64,000 nt of DNA from GCA-2731375 sp002731375 (GCA_030752605.1 JASMDX010000067.1:1-64000), one strand, 5' to 3'; numbered from the stretch's first letter, positions 43,339 to 52,154 are shown. Made by a program: numbers and translations. Notes: generated by a model from the letters alone, not told the origin.

Positions 43339-43469
43339 AAACCGGACACTAGACGGGCCGCTGGTTTTCGGCCTTTTTACCGGGCTTCGGCCCTCGGATA
43401 TTCTCGATTTCGCTTCCGGGCTGGCCCTGGTGGACCCGCGTCGCGGTTTTGCCACAAGGGACCACAGAC

Positions 43470-44933
43470 ATGACCGACCGTGCCACCGATTCCGCCGCCA
43501 TCGATTCCTCTCTGGCATTTCTCGATGCCACCGATCTGGCCGATCTGGTGCGCCGGGGAGAGGTTACGCCTGGTGAGCTGCTCAGCGCCACTATCGAGCG
43601 TATAGAGCGTCTGAACCCAGAGCTAAATGCCGTCATCCTCCGCATGGATGATTTGGCGCATGTAGCGGCCCAGCACGATGTTGATCCCGACGCGCCGTTT
43701 CCCGGCGTGCCGTTCCTGCTAAAGGATCTGGTCGCCGAATATGCCGGCGTGCCCATTGCCGAGGGCAGCCGCTATCTGGCGGGGCGCTGTGTCTCGCCGG
43801 TTGATAGCGAGCTAGTGCTGCGCCTGAAAAAGGCTGGCTTGATCATCGCGGGCAAGACCAATACGCCGGAATTCGGCCTGATTCCGACCACCGAACCCAG
43901 CCTGACTGGACCAACCCGCAATCCCTGGGATACCAGCCGTACGCCTGGGGGCTCGTCGGGTGGTTCGGCGGCGGCGGTGGCGGCTGGTATCGTGCCCATG
44001 GCGCATGCCAACGATGGCGGCGGTTCGATCCGTAATCCCGCTGCGCTCTGTGGCCTGTTCGGCCTGAAACCAAGCCGGGGCCGTAACCCCCTGGGTCCGG
44101 ATTATGGTGATGCCGGTAGCGGCCTGATCGCCGAGCATGCGGTTACCCGCAGCGTGCGTGATAGCGCGGCGCTGCTGGATGCCACGTGCGGCCCTGATCT
44201 GGGCGATCCCTATTGGGCACCGCCAAGGAAAAGGCCATATCTGGATGAAGTGAGCCGTGATCCGGGCCAATTACGCATCGCGGTTTCCCTCAGAGCCTTT
44301 AACCTCTCGGAAGTTGATCCCGAATGCCGGGCGGCGGTGGAGGCCACGGCCAAACTGTGTGAGGACCTGGGCCATATCGTCGAATGGGCCGAGCCCAGCT
44401 TCGACGAGGATGGCTATCAGCGCGCCTTTGCCTCCATTTGGACGGCCTTTGCCTCGTGGGCGGTGCGCCACTGGGCCGATCGCTATGGCCTGATCCCCTC
44501 CGAGGAATTGTTCGAGCCCAATACCTGGCGCATGTATCATAGTGGCGAGCGGCGCTCGTCAGGCAGCTATCTGTGTTCCGTCCAGGATATCCAGCGCGTA
44601 ACCCGCGACGTCGCCGGCTTTTTCGAAACCTATGATCTGACCCTGACCCCGACCACCGCCATGCCGGCGGTACCACTGGGCAGTATCAAGGCCAGTGAAA
44701 ATGATCCCGCGACGTTCGTGAAGCGCCTGAACGAATATTCCGGCTTTACCTCGCTGGCCAATGGCACTGGCCAGCCGGCCATGAGCATGCCCCTGCATTG
44801 GAGCGCCGACAATCTGCCCGTGGGCTCGCATTTCATGGCCCGTTTCGGCGGGGAAGACACATTGTTTCGCCTGGCCGGGCAGCTGGAGCAGGCCTGTCCT
44901 TGGGCCCAACGCCGGCCGCCGGTTTGCGCCTAG
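43470..44933 (+). CDS. Amidase (amidase signature family)
   Basis: Serine amidohydrolase with a Ser-cisSer-Lys triad, 487 aa from ATG 43470 (a TTG at 43449 would add seven residues; AAGGGA lies upstream of the ATG). The Lys is in FLLKDLVAEYAG near 85. The glycine/serine motif GGSSGGSAAAVAAGI lies near 159-173, and the nucleophile Ser is in DGGGSIRNPAALCGLFG near 185. It resembles 6-aminohexanoate-cyclic-dimer hydrolase and other broad amidases more than GatA, since no gatC or gatB gene is near. Physiological substrate unknown. Confidence 0.9.
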   Translation: MTDRATDSAAIDSSLAFLDATDLADLVRRGEVTPGELLSATIERIERLNPELNAVILRMDDLAHVAAQHDVDPDAPFPGVPFLLKDLVAEYAGVPIAEGSRYLAGRCVSPVDSELVLRLKKAGLIIAGKTNTPEFGLIPTTEPSLTGPTRNPWDTSRTPGGSSGGSAAAVAAGIVPMAHANDGGGSIRNPAALCGLFGLKPSRGRNPLGPDYGDAGSGLIAEHAVTRSVRDSAALLDATCGPDLGDPYWAPPRKRPYLDEVSRDPGQLRIAVSLRAFNLSEVDPECRAAVEATAKLCEDLGHIVEWAEPSFDEDGYQRAFASIWTAFASWAVRHWADRYGLIPSEELFEPNTWRMYHSGERRSSGSYLCSVQDIQRVTRDVAGFFETYDLTLTPTTAMPAVPLGSIKASENDPATFVKRLNEYSGFTSLANGTGQPAMSMPLHWSADNLPVGSHFMARFGGEDTLFRLAGQLEQACPWAQRRPPVCA

Positions 44934-45022
44934 ATGTGAGCTTTTTTACTCCTTTTTTGCAGGAGTACGGACGCATTTTCCCTGAATGCGCTCCAGTCAT
45001 AACGAATATCGGAGGATTGGAG

Positions 45023-45715
45023 ATGTTGGAAGATCAGTTTGGCGAGGACTTTCATCCCATTCCCCTGCCTGACTATGAGGAGCAGAGCCTGGCCGGGATG
45101 CGCGCATCGGCGGCTGAGTTTTACCAGATGGTGCGCCGGCGTCACTCCGTGCGTGAGTTTTCCGACCGTACCGTGCCACGGGATATTATAGAGCAATGCC
45201 TGCTCTCTGCCGGCACCGCGCCCAGCGGCGCTAATCACCAGCCCTGGCATTTCGCGGTGATTGGCGATGACGCCAAGAAAAAGACCATCCGCGAGCTGGC
45301 CGAGGAGGAGGAGAAAGCCTTCTATGATGGCCGGGCCGGTGAGGAATGGCTGCGGGCGTTAAAGCCCATCGGCACCGATCCGGCGAAGCCATTTCTGCAG
45401 GTAGCGCCGTGGCTGATTTGTATTTTTGGCGAACACAAAAGCCGGGGCTCGGGCGGCAAGCTTTATAAGAATTACTACGTACCGGAATCCGTTTCCATTG
45501 CTACGGGGTTTCTGATCATGGCCCTTCACAACGCGGGCCTGGCGACCCTGACCCATACGCCGGCACCCATGGGCTTTCTGAACGAGATCTGCGGGCGTCC
45601 GAAAAGCGACCGCCCCTATATCCTGTTGGTCACCGGTTATCCGGACGAAAACGCCCATATTCCCGCCCATGCCATGGTAAAAAAAACCCTCGAGGAAATC
45701 GCCACATTCTTTTAG
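45023..45715 (+). CDS. Iodotyrosine deiodinase-like nitroreductase
   Basis: FMN-dependent nitroreductase-fold enzyme, 230 aa, of the iodotyrosine deiodinase (IYD) branch. FMN contacts lie in RRRHSVREF at 38-46, TAPSGANHQPW at 65-75 and a GYP near the C-terminus. The active-site lid has E97, Y101 and K122 in the same spacing (+4, +21) as human IYD E157, Y161 and K182, which grip the amino-acid part of halotyrosine. The neighbouring VPESVSIATGF and NAGLATLTHTP also match. I start at ATG 45023 with GGAGGATTGGAG upstream. It converges with the AhpD-like selenoprotein gene. The true substrate could be another halogenated phenol. Confidence 0.85.
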   Translation: MLEDQFGEDFHPIPLPDYEEQSLAGMRASAAEFYQMVRRRHSVREFSDRTVPRDIIEQCLLSAGTAPSGANHQPWHFAVIGDDAKKKTIRELAEEEEKAFYDGRAGEEWLRALKPIGTDPAKPFLQVAPWLICIFGEHKSRGSGGKLYKNYYVPESVSIATGFLIMALHNAGLATLTHTPAPMGFLNEICGRPKSDRPYILLVTGYPDENAHIPAHAMVKKTLEEIATFF

Positions 45716-45765
45716 ATCGGCTTTTAGACTGGATGTACCGCCGCTCTCGACTACTTCATCCAGCT

Positions 45766-46872
45766 TCAGCTCTGAAAATCATCGATAGATAGCTCCGCCC
45801 GCAGGTCGCGCGTCGCTTCCTCCTTATAGTCTTCCAATGGGATGCCGGCGCCGTCGGCAATTTTGACCACGGCGGAGAACGAGGCAATGGTGGCGCAGGT
45901 ATCGACAAAGGCGGCATCGCCCACCGCCACGCGCACGGCTCGGCGCGCCACCGCCATTGCCTCCGCGCCGCCATCATGGACGGCTTGCACCAGAGCCATC
46001 AGGATTTCCCCATGGGGCACGCTATTCACCGCCGCCTCGTCCGTCATGACGGCGGAGAGATCGTATTGATTGCCAGAACTTTTGCCGCTCTCACGGAGCA
46101 GAGCCGAATGTGAGGTGGTTCAATAATAACACCCGTTCAGGGCCGAGGTTCGCCCCGCGATCAATTCGATCTGGGCATGGCTGATGGCGCGGAAATCATG
46201 CTCGAAATCCCTGATCTCGTGATCCTTCAAGTACAGCTCCACATCCAGATCGAAGAAGTTGAAGACCTCTTGTGGTACCAGACTGACGCCGCGATGGATA
46301 TTCTTATCGCCATGCAGGGGATAGGGATTGGGGTCCTCCGGGCCCACGTCCTCGGGCGCCAGAGTTGCGACATAGGCCAGATTGCGCTTGGCGCCCAACG
46401 GGCGTTGCCGGCTTGGTTCGCCAGCAATTGGCGCCGGCAGATCGCGCGGCGCCAGGCCTAGGCCTTGGTGCAATTTGTCCAGTCCGGTCAATACCGCGAT
46501 GATGCCAATGATCTCCACATACTTGGTTTCTTCCAGTGCTGGCATCTCGCCGCCTTCGATCAGCGAAAGAATCCAATGCTCGGTAATGCGGCCCGCATCC
46601 GTAACGATCCTGTGGATTGCCTCAATTGCCGCCGGCGGCAGGTCGGAGGTGCTGTCATGCTCGCCAGGAACCGTATAGGGCGACAAGGCCGCCTTGCGCT
46701 GTTGGCACAATTTGCAAGTCTTGGCGTGGCGTGCTTCCGCCGCGATGGCCAAGCGTTCTGCACCGCTCCACCAGGTGCCGGGACTGGTCAAGCGATTCCA
46801 GCCGACCTCGACCTCGCGGGCTAGGCTTTCGCGCATGGGCAGCATTTCGCCTGCGACTTCGATTTTCGTCAT
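45766..46872 (-). CDS. AhpD-like selenoprotein with C-x-x-Sec motif (in-frame TGA)
   Basis: One frame of 369 codons, interrupted only by TGA at 46120-46122 (codon 251). The upstream 250 codons end ELIAGRTSALNGCYY. Translation past the TGA gives TTSHSALLRESGK and continues without another stop for 117 codons to DDFQS. C248-Y-Y-U251-T-T-S-H255 has exactly the spacing of the AhpD active site C-x2-C-x3-H, with selenocysteine for the second Cys. An earlier CKLC pair lies near 53-56. A SECIS-like hairpin follows the TGA. The start ATG 46872 has GGGAGG 5 nt upstream, and the gene follows the MBL-fold gene by 11 bp. Predicted thiol/selenol peroxidase or reductase of the CMD/AhpD fold. Read as two genes it would make no sense: the second part would lack the fold's core. 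Confidence 0.85.
46087..46119 (-). promoter_or_regulatory. Candidate bacterial SECIS element
   Basis: In the mRNA just after the UGA, GCUCU (46104-46100) pairs with AGAGC (46091-46087) around the 8-nt loop GCUCCGUG. The loop begins with G and lies 20 nt after the UGA, inside the 16-37 nt range typical for bacterial SECIS hairpins. An alternative fold pairs CUCAC (46114-46110) with GUGAG (46094-46090) plus GG/CC. Either could be read by SelB. Confidence 0.55.
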
Positions 46873-46883
46873 ATTGAACCTCC

Positions 46884-47645
46884 CTAGGTCACTTCCGCCG
46901 GGGCCTGGGGCACGGTCTGCCAGAAATCCGCGTCATGGCCATAGAAAATCCGCGCGCCGGCGGTTTGCAGAGTCTGGATGCGCCGCAGACTTTCCAGCAT
47001 TTCCGCCTTGTCATGCACTACTTTTGGCAAGTGCAGTTTTTCCAGAGTTTGCCGCAGATAACAAGCATCGCCCGCCAGCAATACATCGCCACTGCCCAGA
47101 CGCACCTTCAATGATTGATGCCCTGGTGTGTGGCCGTAGGTGGGTATGCAGACCACGCTGTCGTCGCCGAACAGATCGTGTTTGCCATCGACCAGGTTCA
47201 AATCATGGCCATGATCATAATCTTCCAGGGCGAAGCCGTTGGATTTCATCAGGTCCGGGTCGTGGCCAGCCAGCCATTCCCGCTTTTGTACCACCAACTG
47301 GGCATTCTTGACCTGAAAATTACCGCCCGCATGGTCGAAATGCAGATGGGAATTTACCAGATAGCGGACCTTTTCCACATCCACTTCGCAGCGTTCGAGT
47401 CGAGCGCCCAGTTCCTCACCGGCCTTGAATTCCGGACTGAAATACTTGGTGATGGTCTGGGCCCGCTTGGTTACCGGGTCCTGTATGTCTGTATGAAGGC
47501 CGCTGTCGAACAGCACTTGACCCTTGGGATGGTCGATCAGATAGGCGGGCACCGGCAGGCGGATTTCGCCCTCCTCCCCATCCAGAAACATGTGCAAGGG
47601 CATGGTCAACCAGCCGCAGGTCATGGCGTACAGGCGAACAGACAT
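46884..47645 (-). CDS. MBL-fold metallohydrolase (AHL-lactonase-like)
   Basis: Zinc metallo-beta-lactamase-fold hydrolase, 253 aa, of the N-acyl-homoserine lactonase group. The metal motif HLHFDHAGG near 109-117 gives H-x-H-x-D-H, with GHTPGHQSL near 178 and GDACY near 196 supplying further ligands, and GHD near 240 the last His. It starts at ATG 47645 with GGAG upstream (an earlier ATG at 47675 is less likely). It is the first gene of a two-gene leftward unit with the AhpD-like selenoprotein, whose ribosome site lies at its stop codon. Substrate unproven; other lactones or thioesters are possible. Confidence 0.88.
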   Translation of the reverse strand: MSVRLYAMTCGWLTMPLHMFLDGEEGEIRLPVPAYLIDHPKGQVLFDSGLHTDIQDPVTKRAQTITKYFSPEFKAGEELGARLERCEVDVEKVRYLVNSHLHFDHAGGNFQVKNAQLVVQKREWLAGHDPDLMKSNGFALEDYDHGHDLNLVDGKHDLFGDDSVVCIPTYGHTPGHQSLKVRLGSGDVLLAGDACYLRQTLEKLHLPKVVHDKAEMLESLRRIQTLQTAGARIFYGHDADFWQTVPQAPAEVT

Positions 47646-47787
47646 TTCAACTCCTAACAATTTGCGGCTGCCCAATGCGGCTGCGCAATGCGGCTGAATG
47701 TAGCAGGGGCCAACAATTACGAGACTCGAACAATGTTTGCTTTTATGCTCCGCCGCAAGTCAATTAAAAGATATGGGAGAGCCTAAT

Positions 47788-48537
47788 ATGCGTGGATTAC
47801 AAGGAAAAAACGTCATTCTAACCGGTGGCGCCAGTGGAATCGGCCAGGCCATCAGCCTGCGCTTGGGCGAAGAGGGTTGCAACGTCGGGATCTTTGATCT
47901 GAATGGGGAAGGCGCCAATGCAACGGCCGAAAAAATCCGCGCCGCCGGCGGCACCGCTAACGGTTATGCCGTCGATGTTAGCGATTATGACGCGGTTGCC
48001 AGCGCCGTCGCTGCTTTCGAAAGCGATTGCGGCCCGGTGGACGGCCTGGTCAACAACGCCGGCTGGGACAAATCCATGCCCTTCCTGGATACGGATCTAG
48101 AGCTTTGGCACAAGGTTGTGGCGATCAACATGTATGGCCCCTTGAACCTGTGCCACGTCATCTTGAAAGGCATGTCGGAACGCGGCGGCGGCCGGGTGGT
48201 CAATATTTCCTCCGATGCGGGCCGGGTCGGCTCCTCCGGCGAAGCCGTTTATGCGGCTTGCAAGGGTGGTCTGATTGCCTTTTCCAAGACCATGAGCCGT
48301 GAGCTGGCGCGTAAGAACATCACCCTCAATACGGTCTGCCCCGGACCGACCAATACGCCGTTGTTGGCCGAACAGGGCCCGAAACTGGTTGCTGCCCTGG
48401 AACGCGCCGTGCCCATGCGCCGCGTGGCCGAGCCCGAGGATTATCCGGGCTTGGTATCCTTCTTCCTATCCGACGATGCCTCTTACATCACTGGCCAGAC
48501 CATCTCCGTCTCTGGCGGCCTGACAATGCACGGGTAG
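47788..48537 (+). CDS. SDR dehydrogenase, BadH-like (2-hydroxycyclohexanecarboxyl-CoA dehydrogenase type)
   Basis: Classical short-chain dehydrogenase, 249 aa. NAD(P) motif TGGASGIG at 12-19, NNAG near 90, the catalytic S...Y-x3-K with YAACKGG near 152-158, and the C-terminal GLVSFFLSDDASYITGQTISVSGG. It begins at ATG 47788, with GGGAG 7 nt upstream. It is followed after 4 bp by a BadI-like ring hydrolase. In Rhodopseudomonas palustris that order (badH-badI) oxidises 2-hydroxycyclohexanecarboxyl-CoA to the ketone and opens the ring. The specificity assignment rests on this context. Confidence 0.88.
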   Translation: MRGLQGKNVILTGGASGIGQAISLRLGEEGCNVGIFDLNGEGANATAEKIRAAGGTANGYAVDVSDYDAVASAVAAFESDCGPVDGLVNNAGWDKSMPFLDTDLELWHKVVAINMYGPLNLCHVILKGMSERGGGRVVNISSDAGRVGSSGEAVYAACKGGLIAFSKTMSRELARKNITLNTVCPGPTNTPLLAEQGPKLVAALERAVPMRRVAEPEDYPGLVSFFLSDDASYITGQTISVSGGLTMHG

Positions 48538-48541
48538 CGTT

Positions 48542-49333
48542 ATGGAATTTAAGGATCTGATCTATAAGGAAAAGGACGGCGTCGCGACGATCACCATTAA
48601 CCGCCCGAAGGTCTACAATGCCTTCTCCAACCAAACGGCGGAGGAGTTGATTAAGGCCTTCAACATGGCCGGTTGGAATTCCGACATCGGTGTTGTGGTT
48701 TTCACCGGTGTCGGCGACAAAGCCTTTTGCACCGGCGGCGACCAATCGGCGGACTCCCACGAAGGCAGCTATGGCGGCCGGGGCACCACGGGTATGCCGG
48801 TGGAGGAATTGCACACCATTATCCGTGATATCCCCAAACCGGTGATCGCCCGCGTCAATGGTTATGCCATCGGTGGCGGCCATGTCCTGCATGTGCTGTG
48901 TGATCTGACCATCGCCTCGGACAATGCCATCTTCGGCCAGGTCGGACCCGCTATGGGCTCGGTCGATCCGGGCTTTGGCACGGCCTATCTGGCGCGATTG
49001 GTGGGTGAGAAAAAGGCGCGGGAAATCTGGTACATGTGCCGGCGTTATTCGGCCCAGGAAGCGAAGGAGATGGGCTTGGTCAACGCGGTGGTGCCGTTTG
49101 ACAAGCTGGATGAAGAGGTGGATGCCTGGTGCCGGGAAATCATGGCTAAAAGCCCTACCGCCCTGGCCATCGCCAAGCGCAGCTTCAATGCGGATACCGA
49201 ACACATCCGTGGTCTGGGCGTCTTGGGTTTCCAGGCCTTGAAGGGCTATTACGAAACGGAAGAATCGAAAGAGGGCGTCAATGCCTTCCGCGAGAAACGC
49301 AAACCTGATTTCCGCAAGTATCAGCCGCGCTGA
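48542..49333 (+). CDS. badI: 2-ketocyclohexanecarboxyl-CoA hydrolase (BadI-like)
   Basis: Crotonase-fold enzyme, 263 aa, that hydrolytically opens the ring of 2-ketocyclohexanecarboxyl-CoA to pimelyl-CoA. Recognisable blocks: AFCTGGDQS near 62-70, RGTTGMPVEELHTIIRDIPK near 80-99, RVNGYAIGGGHVLHVLCDLT (oxyanion hole) near 103-122, FGQVGPAMGSVDPGFGTAYL near 131-150, and the C-terminal EKRKPDFRKYQPR. These resemble BadI much more than ordinary enoyl-CoA hydratases or naphthoyl-CoA synthases (MenB), although MenB is the closest relative by fold. It pairs with the SDR gene upstream; a terminator follows. Confidence 0.85.
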   Translation: MEFKDLIYKEKDGVATITINRPKVYNAFSNQTAEELIKAFNMAGWNSDIGVVVFTGVGDKAFCTGGDQSADSHEGSYGGRGTTGMPVEELHTIIRDIPKPVIARVNGYAIGGGHVLHVLCDLTIASDNAIFGQVGPAMGSVDPGFGTAYLARLVGEKKAREIWYMCRRYSAQEAKEMGLVNAVVPFDKLDEEVDAWCREIMAKSPTALAIAKRSFNADTEHIRGLGVLGFQALKGYYETEESKEGVNAFREKRKPDFRKYQPR

Positions 49334-49360
49334 TCAATAAAGCTAATTGCTGTTATAATC

Positions 49361-49402
49361 CGGGCCGACCTTTGTTAGTACCAAGGGTCGGCCCGTTATT
49401 AT
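49361..49402 (+). terminator. Rho-independent-type terminator after the BadHI-like genes
   Basis: CGGGCCGACC (49361-49370) pairs perfectly with GGTCGGCCCG (49386-49395), with an inner TTG/CAA allowing a longer stem, and TTATTAT follows. It separates the SDR-hydrolase pair from the ligase gene, which starts at 49425. Confidence 0.7.
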
Positions 49403-49424
49403 ATGCCGATAGAGAGATTGAAGA

Positions 49425-50987
49425 ATGAGTAACCAGGACGGCTATCTCTTCATGGCGGACCCGATCCGCCGCCATGCCGTTGAACGGGCCGATGCCACAG
49501 CGCTGATTTTCGAGGGCCACGAAATCAGCTACGGCGAGCTTGACCAACGCACCAACAAGGTTGCCAACGGGCTGATCGCCGCCGGTGTCCGGCCGGGTGA
49601 ACGGGTTGCCATCCTGGCCAAGAACATCGATCTTTTTTTCGAGATTTACTATGGCGCCAGCAAGGCCGGCGCCGTCCTGGTGCCGATCAATTTCCGCTTG
49701 GCCCCGCCCGAGGTTGCCCACGTCCTGAACGATGCCGGCGCCAAGGTGCTGTTCGTTGCTGAGGCGTATCATGATCTGGTAGCGGCCGTTGAAGCCGATG
49801 TTCCTTGCCTTGAAAAGACTTTCACTATACAGGGCGCCTGCAAGAGCTGGGCCGCCTATGCCGTCTGGCGCGATGGCCATGATCCGACCGATCCCAGAAT
49901 GGAGGGCGCCGGTTCGGATACCTGTTTGCAGGCTTATTCTTCTGGCACAACGGGACATCCCAAGGGCGTGGAAATCAGTCATGACAATTTCGTTCTGTTC
50001 CTGCCTCATACATTTGAGCAATGGGGCGAATGGTCCCCCGATGATGTCTCGCTGGTGGCCATGCCGTTGTTCCATGTGGCGGGTTGCGTCTGGGTTTTTG
50101 TCGGCCTCTACATTGGCGCCGCCAATGTACTGCTGCCGGAAGTGGACCCACCGGAGATTTTGAGGGCCATCGAGACCTACCGCATCACCCAGGTGATTTT
50201 AGTGCCGGCGGTGATCCTGTTCCTAATCCAGACCCCCGGCGCGGCGGAGACCGATGTGTCCTCGGTCAAGATGGTGCTGTACGGTGCTTCGCCCATTCCG
50301 CTGCCGGTTTTGCAACAGGCCATGGAGATCTTTGATTGCGGTTTTGCGCAGCTCTATGGTCTGACCGAGACTACGGGCGCGTTGACCTATCTGCCGCCCG
50401 AAGATCATGACGGCAGCGAGAAAATGAAATCCTGGGGCAAACCCATGAGCGAGGTAAAAATCCGCGTCGTGGACGAAAACGACCTTGATTGCCCGCCCGG
50501 CGCGGTGGGTGAGGTGATCATCGCCGGCGTGCAGGTGATGAAGGGCTATTGGAACCAGCCGGAGGAGACCTCCAAAGCCATTCGCGGCGGCTGGTTCTAC
50601 TCCGGCGATGCCGGTTATTTTGACGAAGAGGGCTATTTGTATATCCACGACCGGGTCAAGGACATGATCGTATCGGGGGGTGAGAACATCTATCCGGCAG
50701 AAGTGGAAAGCGCCCTGGCCGGCCATGAAAAAATCACCGATGTGGCTGTCATTGGCGTGCCCGACGATAAATGGGGCGAGACCGTCAAGGCGGTCATCGT
50801 GTCCGCGCCCGGCGCCGATTTGAGTGCCGACGAGATCATTGATTATGCCAGGGCGCGGATCGCCGGCTATAAAGTCCCCCGTTCGGTAGATTTTCTGGAT
50901 GAATTGCCGCGCAACCCATCTGGCAAGATCCTGAAGCGGGAGTTGCGCCGACCCTATTGGAAAGGCCATGAGCGGCAAGTGAATTAG
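49425..50987 (+). CDS. Acyl-CoA ligase (AMP-forming)
   Basis: Adenylate-forming acid-CoA ligase, 520 aa. The P-loop YSSGTTGHPKGVEISH lies near 170-185, LYGLTETTG near 309-317, YSGDAGYFDEEGYLYIHDR near 393-411, SGGENIYPAEVE near 419-430, and the catalytic Lys in PRNPSGKILKRELR near 498-511. With BadH/BadI-like and acyl-CoA dehydrogenase genes around it, cyclohexanecarboxylate or another cyclic or branched acid is a plausible substrate (AliA-like), but fatty acids cannot be excluded. It starts 29 bp after the terminator with AGAGAGATTGAAG upstream. Confidence 0.9.
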   Translation: MSNQDGYLFMADPIRRHAVERADATALIFEGHEISYGELDQRTNKVANGLIAAGVRPGERVAILAKNIDLFFEIYYGASKAGAVLVPINFRLAPPEVAHVLNDAGAKVLFVAEAYHDLVAAVEADVPCLEKTFTIQGACKSWAAYAVWRDGHDPTDPRMEGAGSDTCLQAYSSGTTGHPKGVEISHDNFVLFLPHTFEQWGEWSPDDVSLVAMPLFHVAGCVWVFVGLYIGAANVLLPEVDPPEILRAIETYRITQVILVPAVILFLIQTPGAAETDVSSVKMVLYGASPIPLPVLQQAMEIFDCGFAQLYGLTETTGALTYLPPEDHDGSEKMKSWGKPMSEVKIRVVDENDLDCPPGAVGEVIIAGVQVMKGYWNQPEETSKAIRGGWFYSGDAGYFDEEGYLYIHDRVKDMIVSGGENIYPAEVESALAGHEKITDVAVIGVPDDKWGETVKAVIVSAPGADLSADEIIDYARARIAGYKVPRSVDFLDELPRNPSGKILKRELRRPYWKGHERQVN

Positions 50988-51003
50988 CGGAGGTTTTGGT
51001 TCC

Positions 51004-52140
51004 ATGATCCCAACCGAAGAACAAGTGATGATCCGCGATATGGCTAGGGCCTTCGCGGCGGAACAGATCACGCCTTTCGCGGCTGAATGGGAGGACAAGG
51101 CCTATTTCCCGTCCGAGGTTTTCAAGGCCATGGGCAAATTGGGCCTGATGGGCATGACCGTGCCGGAGGAATGGGGCGGCGCCGGCCTGGACTATGTCAC
51201 CTATGCCATGGCGTTGGAGGAGATCGCCTACGGTGACGGTGCCATCGCCATCGTCATGAGCGGCCATAATTCCGTAGGCTGCATGCCGATCCTGGAATAC
51301 GGCAGTCAGGCCCAAAAAGACACCTATCTGCGCCGACTGACCATGGGCGAAATTCTCTGCGCCTTCGCCTTGACCGAGGCCAAGGGCGGCTCTGACGCCG
51401 GTGCGCTGACCACGCGGGCGGTGCGCGACGATGATGGCTATGTCGTCAATGGCTCGAAGCAATTCATTACCACCGGCAAGAACGCCGATCTGACCCTGGT
51501 TTTCGCGGTCACCAACCCCGAGCTAGGCAAGCGCGGCATTTCCGCGTTCATCGTGCCAACGGACACGCCGGGCTACGAAGTCGTGCGGTTGGAAGAAAAA
51601 ATGGGTCTGAACGCATCCGATACGGCACAGCTGGCTTTCACCGACATGCGCCTGCCCTACGATGCCCTGTTGGGCGAGGAGGGCCAGGGCTACCGCATCG
51701 CCCTGGGTAATCTGGAGGGTGGGCGCATCGGCATCGCCTCGCAGGCTCTGGGCATGGCAAGGGCTGCCTACGAGGCGGCGCTGGAATATGCCCAGGAACG
51801 GGAAGCTTTCGGCAAGCCAATCATCGAACATCAGGCGGTGGCTTTCCGCCTAGCCGACATGGCGACGCAGCTGGAGGCGGCACGGCAATTGACCTGGCAT
51901 GCCGCGGTCCGGCGCAGTGCTGGCCTGAAGTGCCTGACGGAAGCCTCCATGGCTAAGCTGTTCGCCACCGACATGGCCGAGAAAGTCTGCTCCGAAGCCA
52001 TGCAGACCCTGGGCGGTTATGGTTTTTTGCGCGATTTTCCCGTGGAGCGTTATTATCGCGGTGTGCGCGGTGCCCGGATCTATGAAGGCACCAATGATAT
52101 TCAGAAACTGGTTATCGCGCGGAATATCGCAGCGGAATGA
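51004..52140 (+). CDS. Acyl-CoA dehydrogenase
   Basis: FAD flavoenzyme, 378 aa. It has AFALTEAKGGSDAGALTT near 120-137, a FITTGKNADL block near 157-166, RIALGNLEGGRIGIASQALG near 230-249, and the catalytic Glu in RGVRGARIYEGTNDIQKLVI near 351-370. This is the normal short-chain/glutaryl-type layout. It follows the ligase after 16 bp and precedes a second, different acyl-CoA dehydrogenase after 14 bp. In this setting it could carry the first oxidation of the ring CoA ester (AliB-like). Confidence 0.92.
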   Translation: MIPTEEQVMIRDMARAFAAEQITPFAAEWEDKAYFPSEVFKAMGKLGLMGMTVPEEWGGAGLDYVTYAMALEEIAYGDGAIAIVMSGHNSVGCMPILEYGSQAQKDTYLRRLTMGEILCAFALTEAKGGSDAGALTTRAVRDDDGYVVNGSKQFITTGKNADLTLVFAVTNPELGKRGISAFIVPTDTPGYEVVRLEEKMGLNASDTAQLAFTDMRLPYDALLGEEGQGYRIALGNLEGGRIGIASQALGMARAAYEAALEYAQEREAFGKPIIEHQAVAFRLADMATQLEAARQLTWHAAVRRSAGLKCLTEASMAKLFATDMAEKVCSEAMQTLGGYGFLRDFPVERYYRGVRGARIYEGTNDIQKLVIARNIAAE

Positions 52141-52154
52141 GTAGGGATTAAGCC

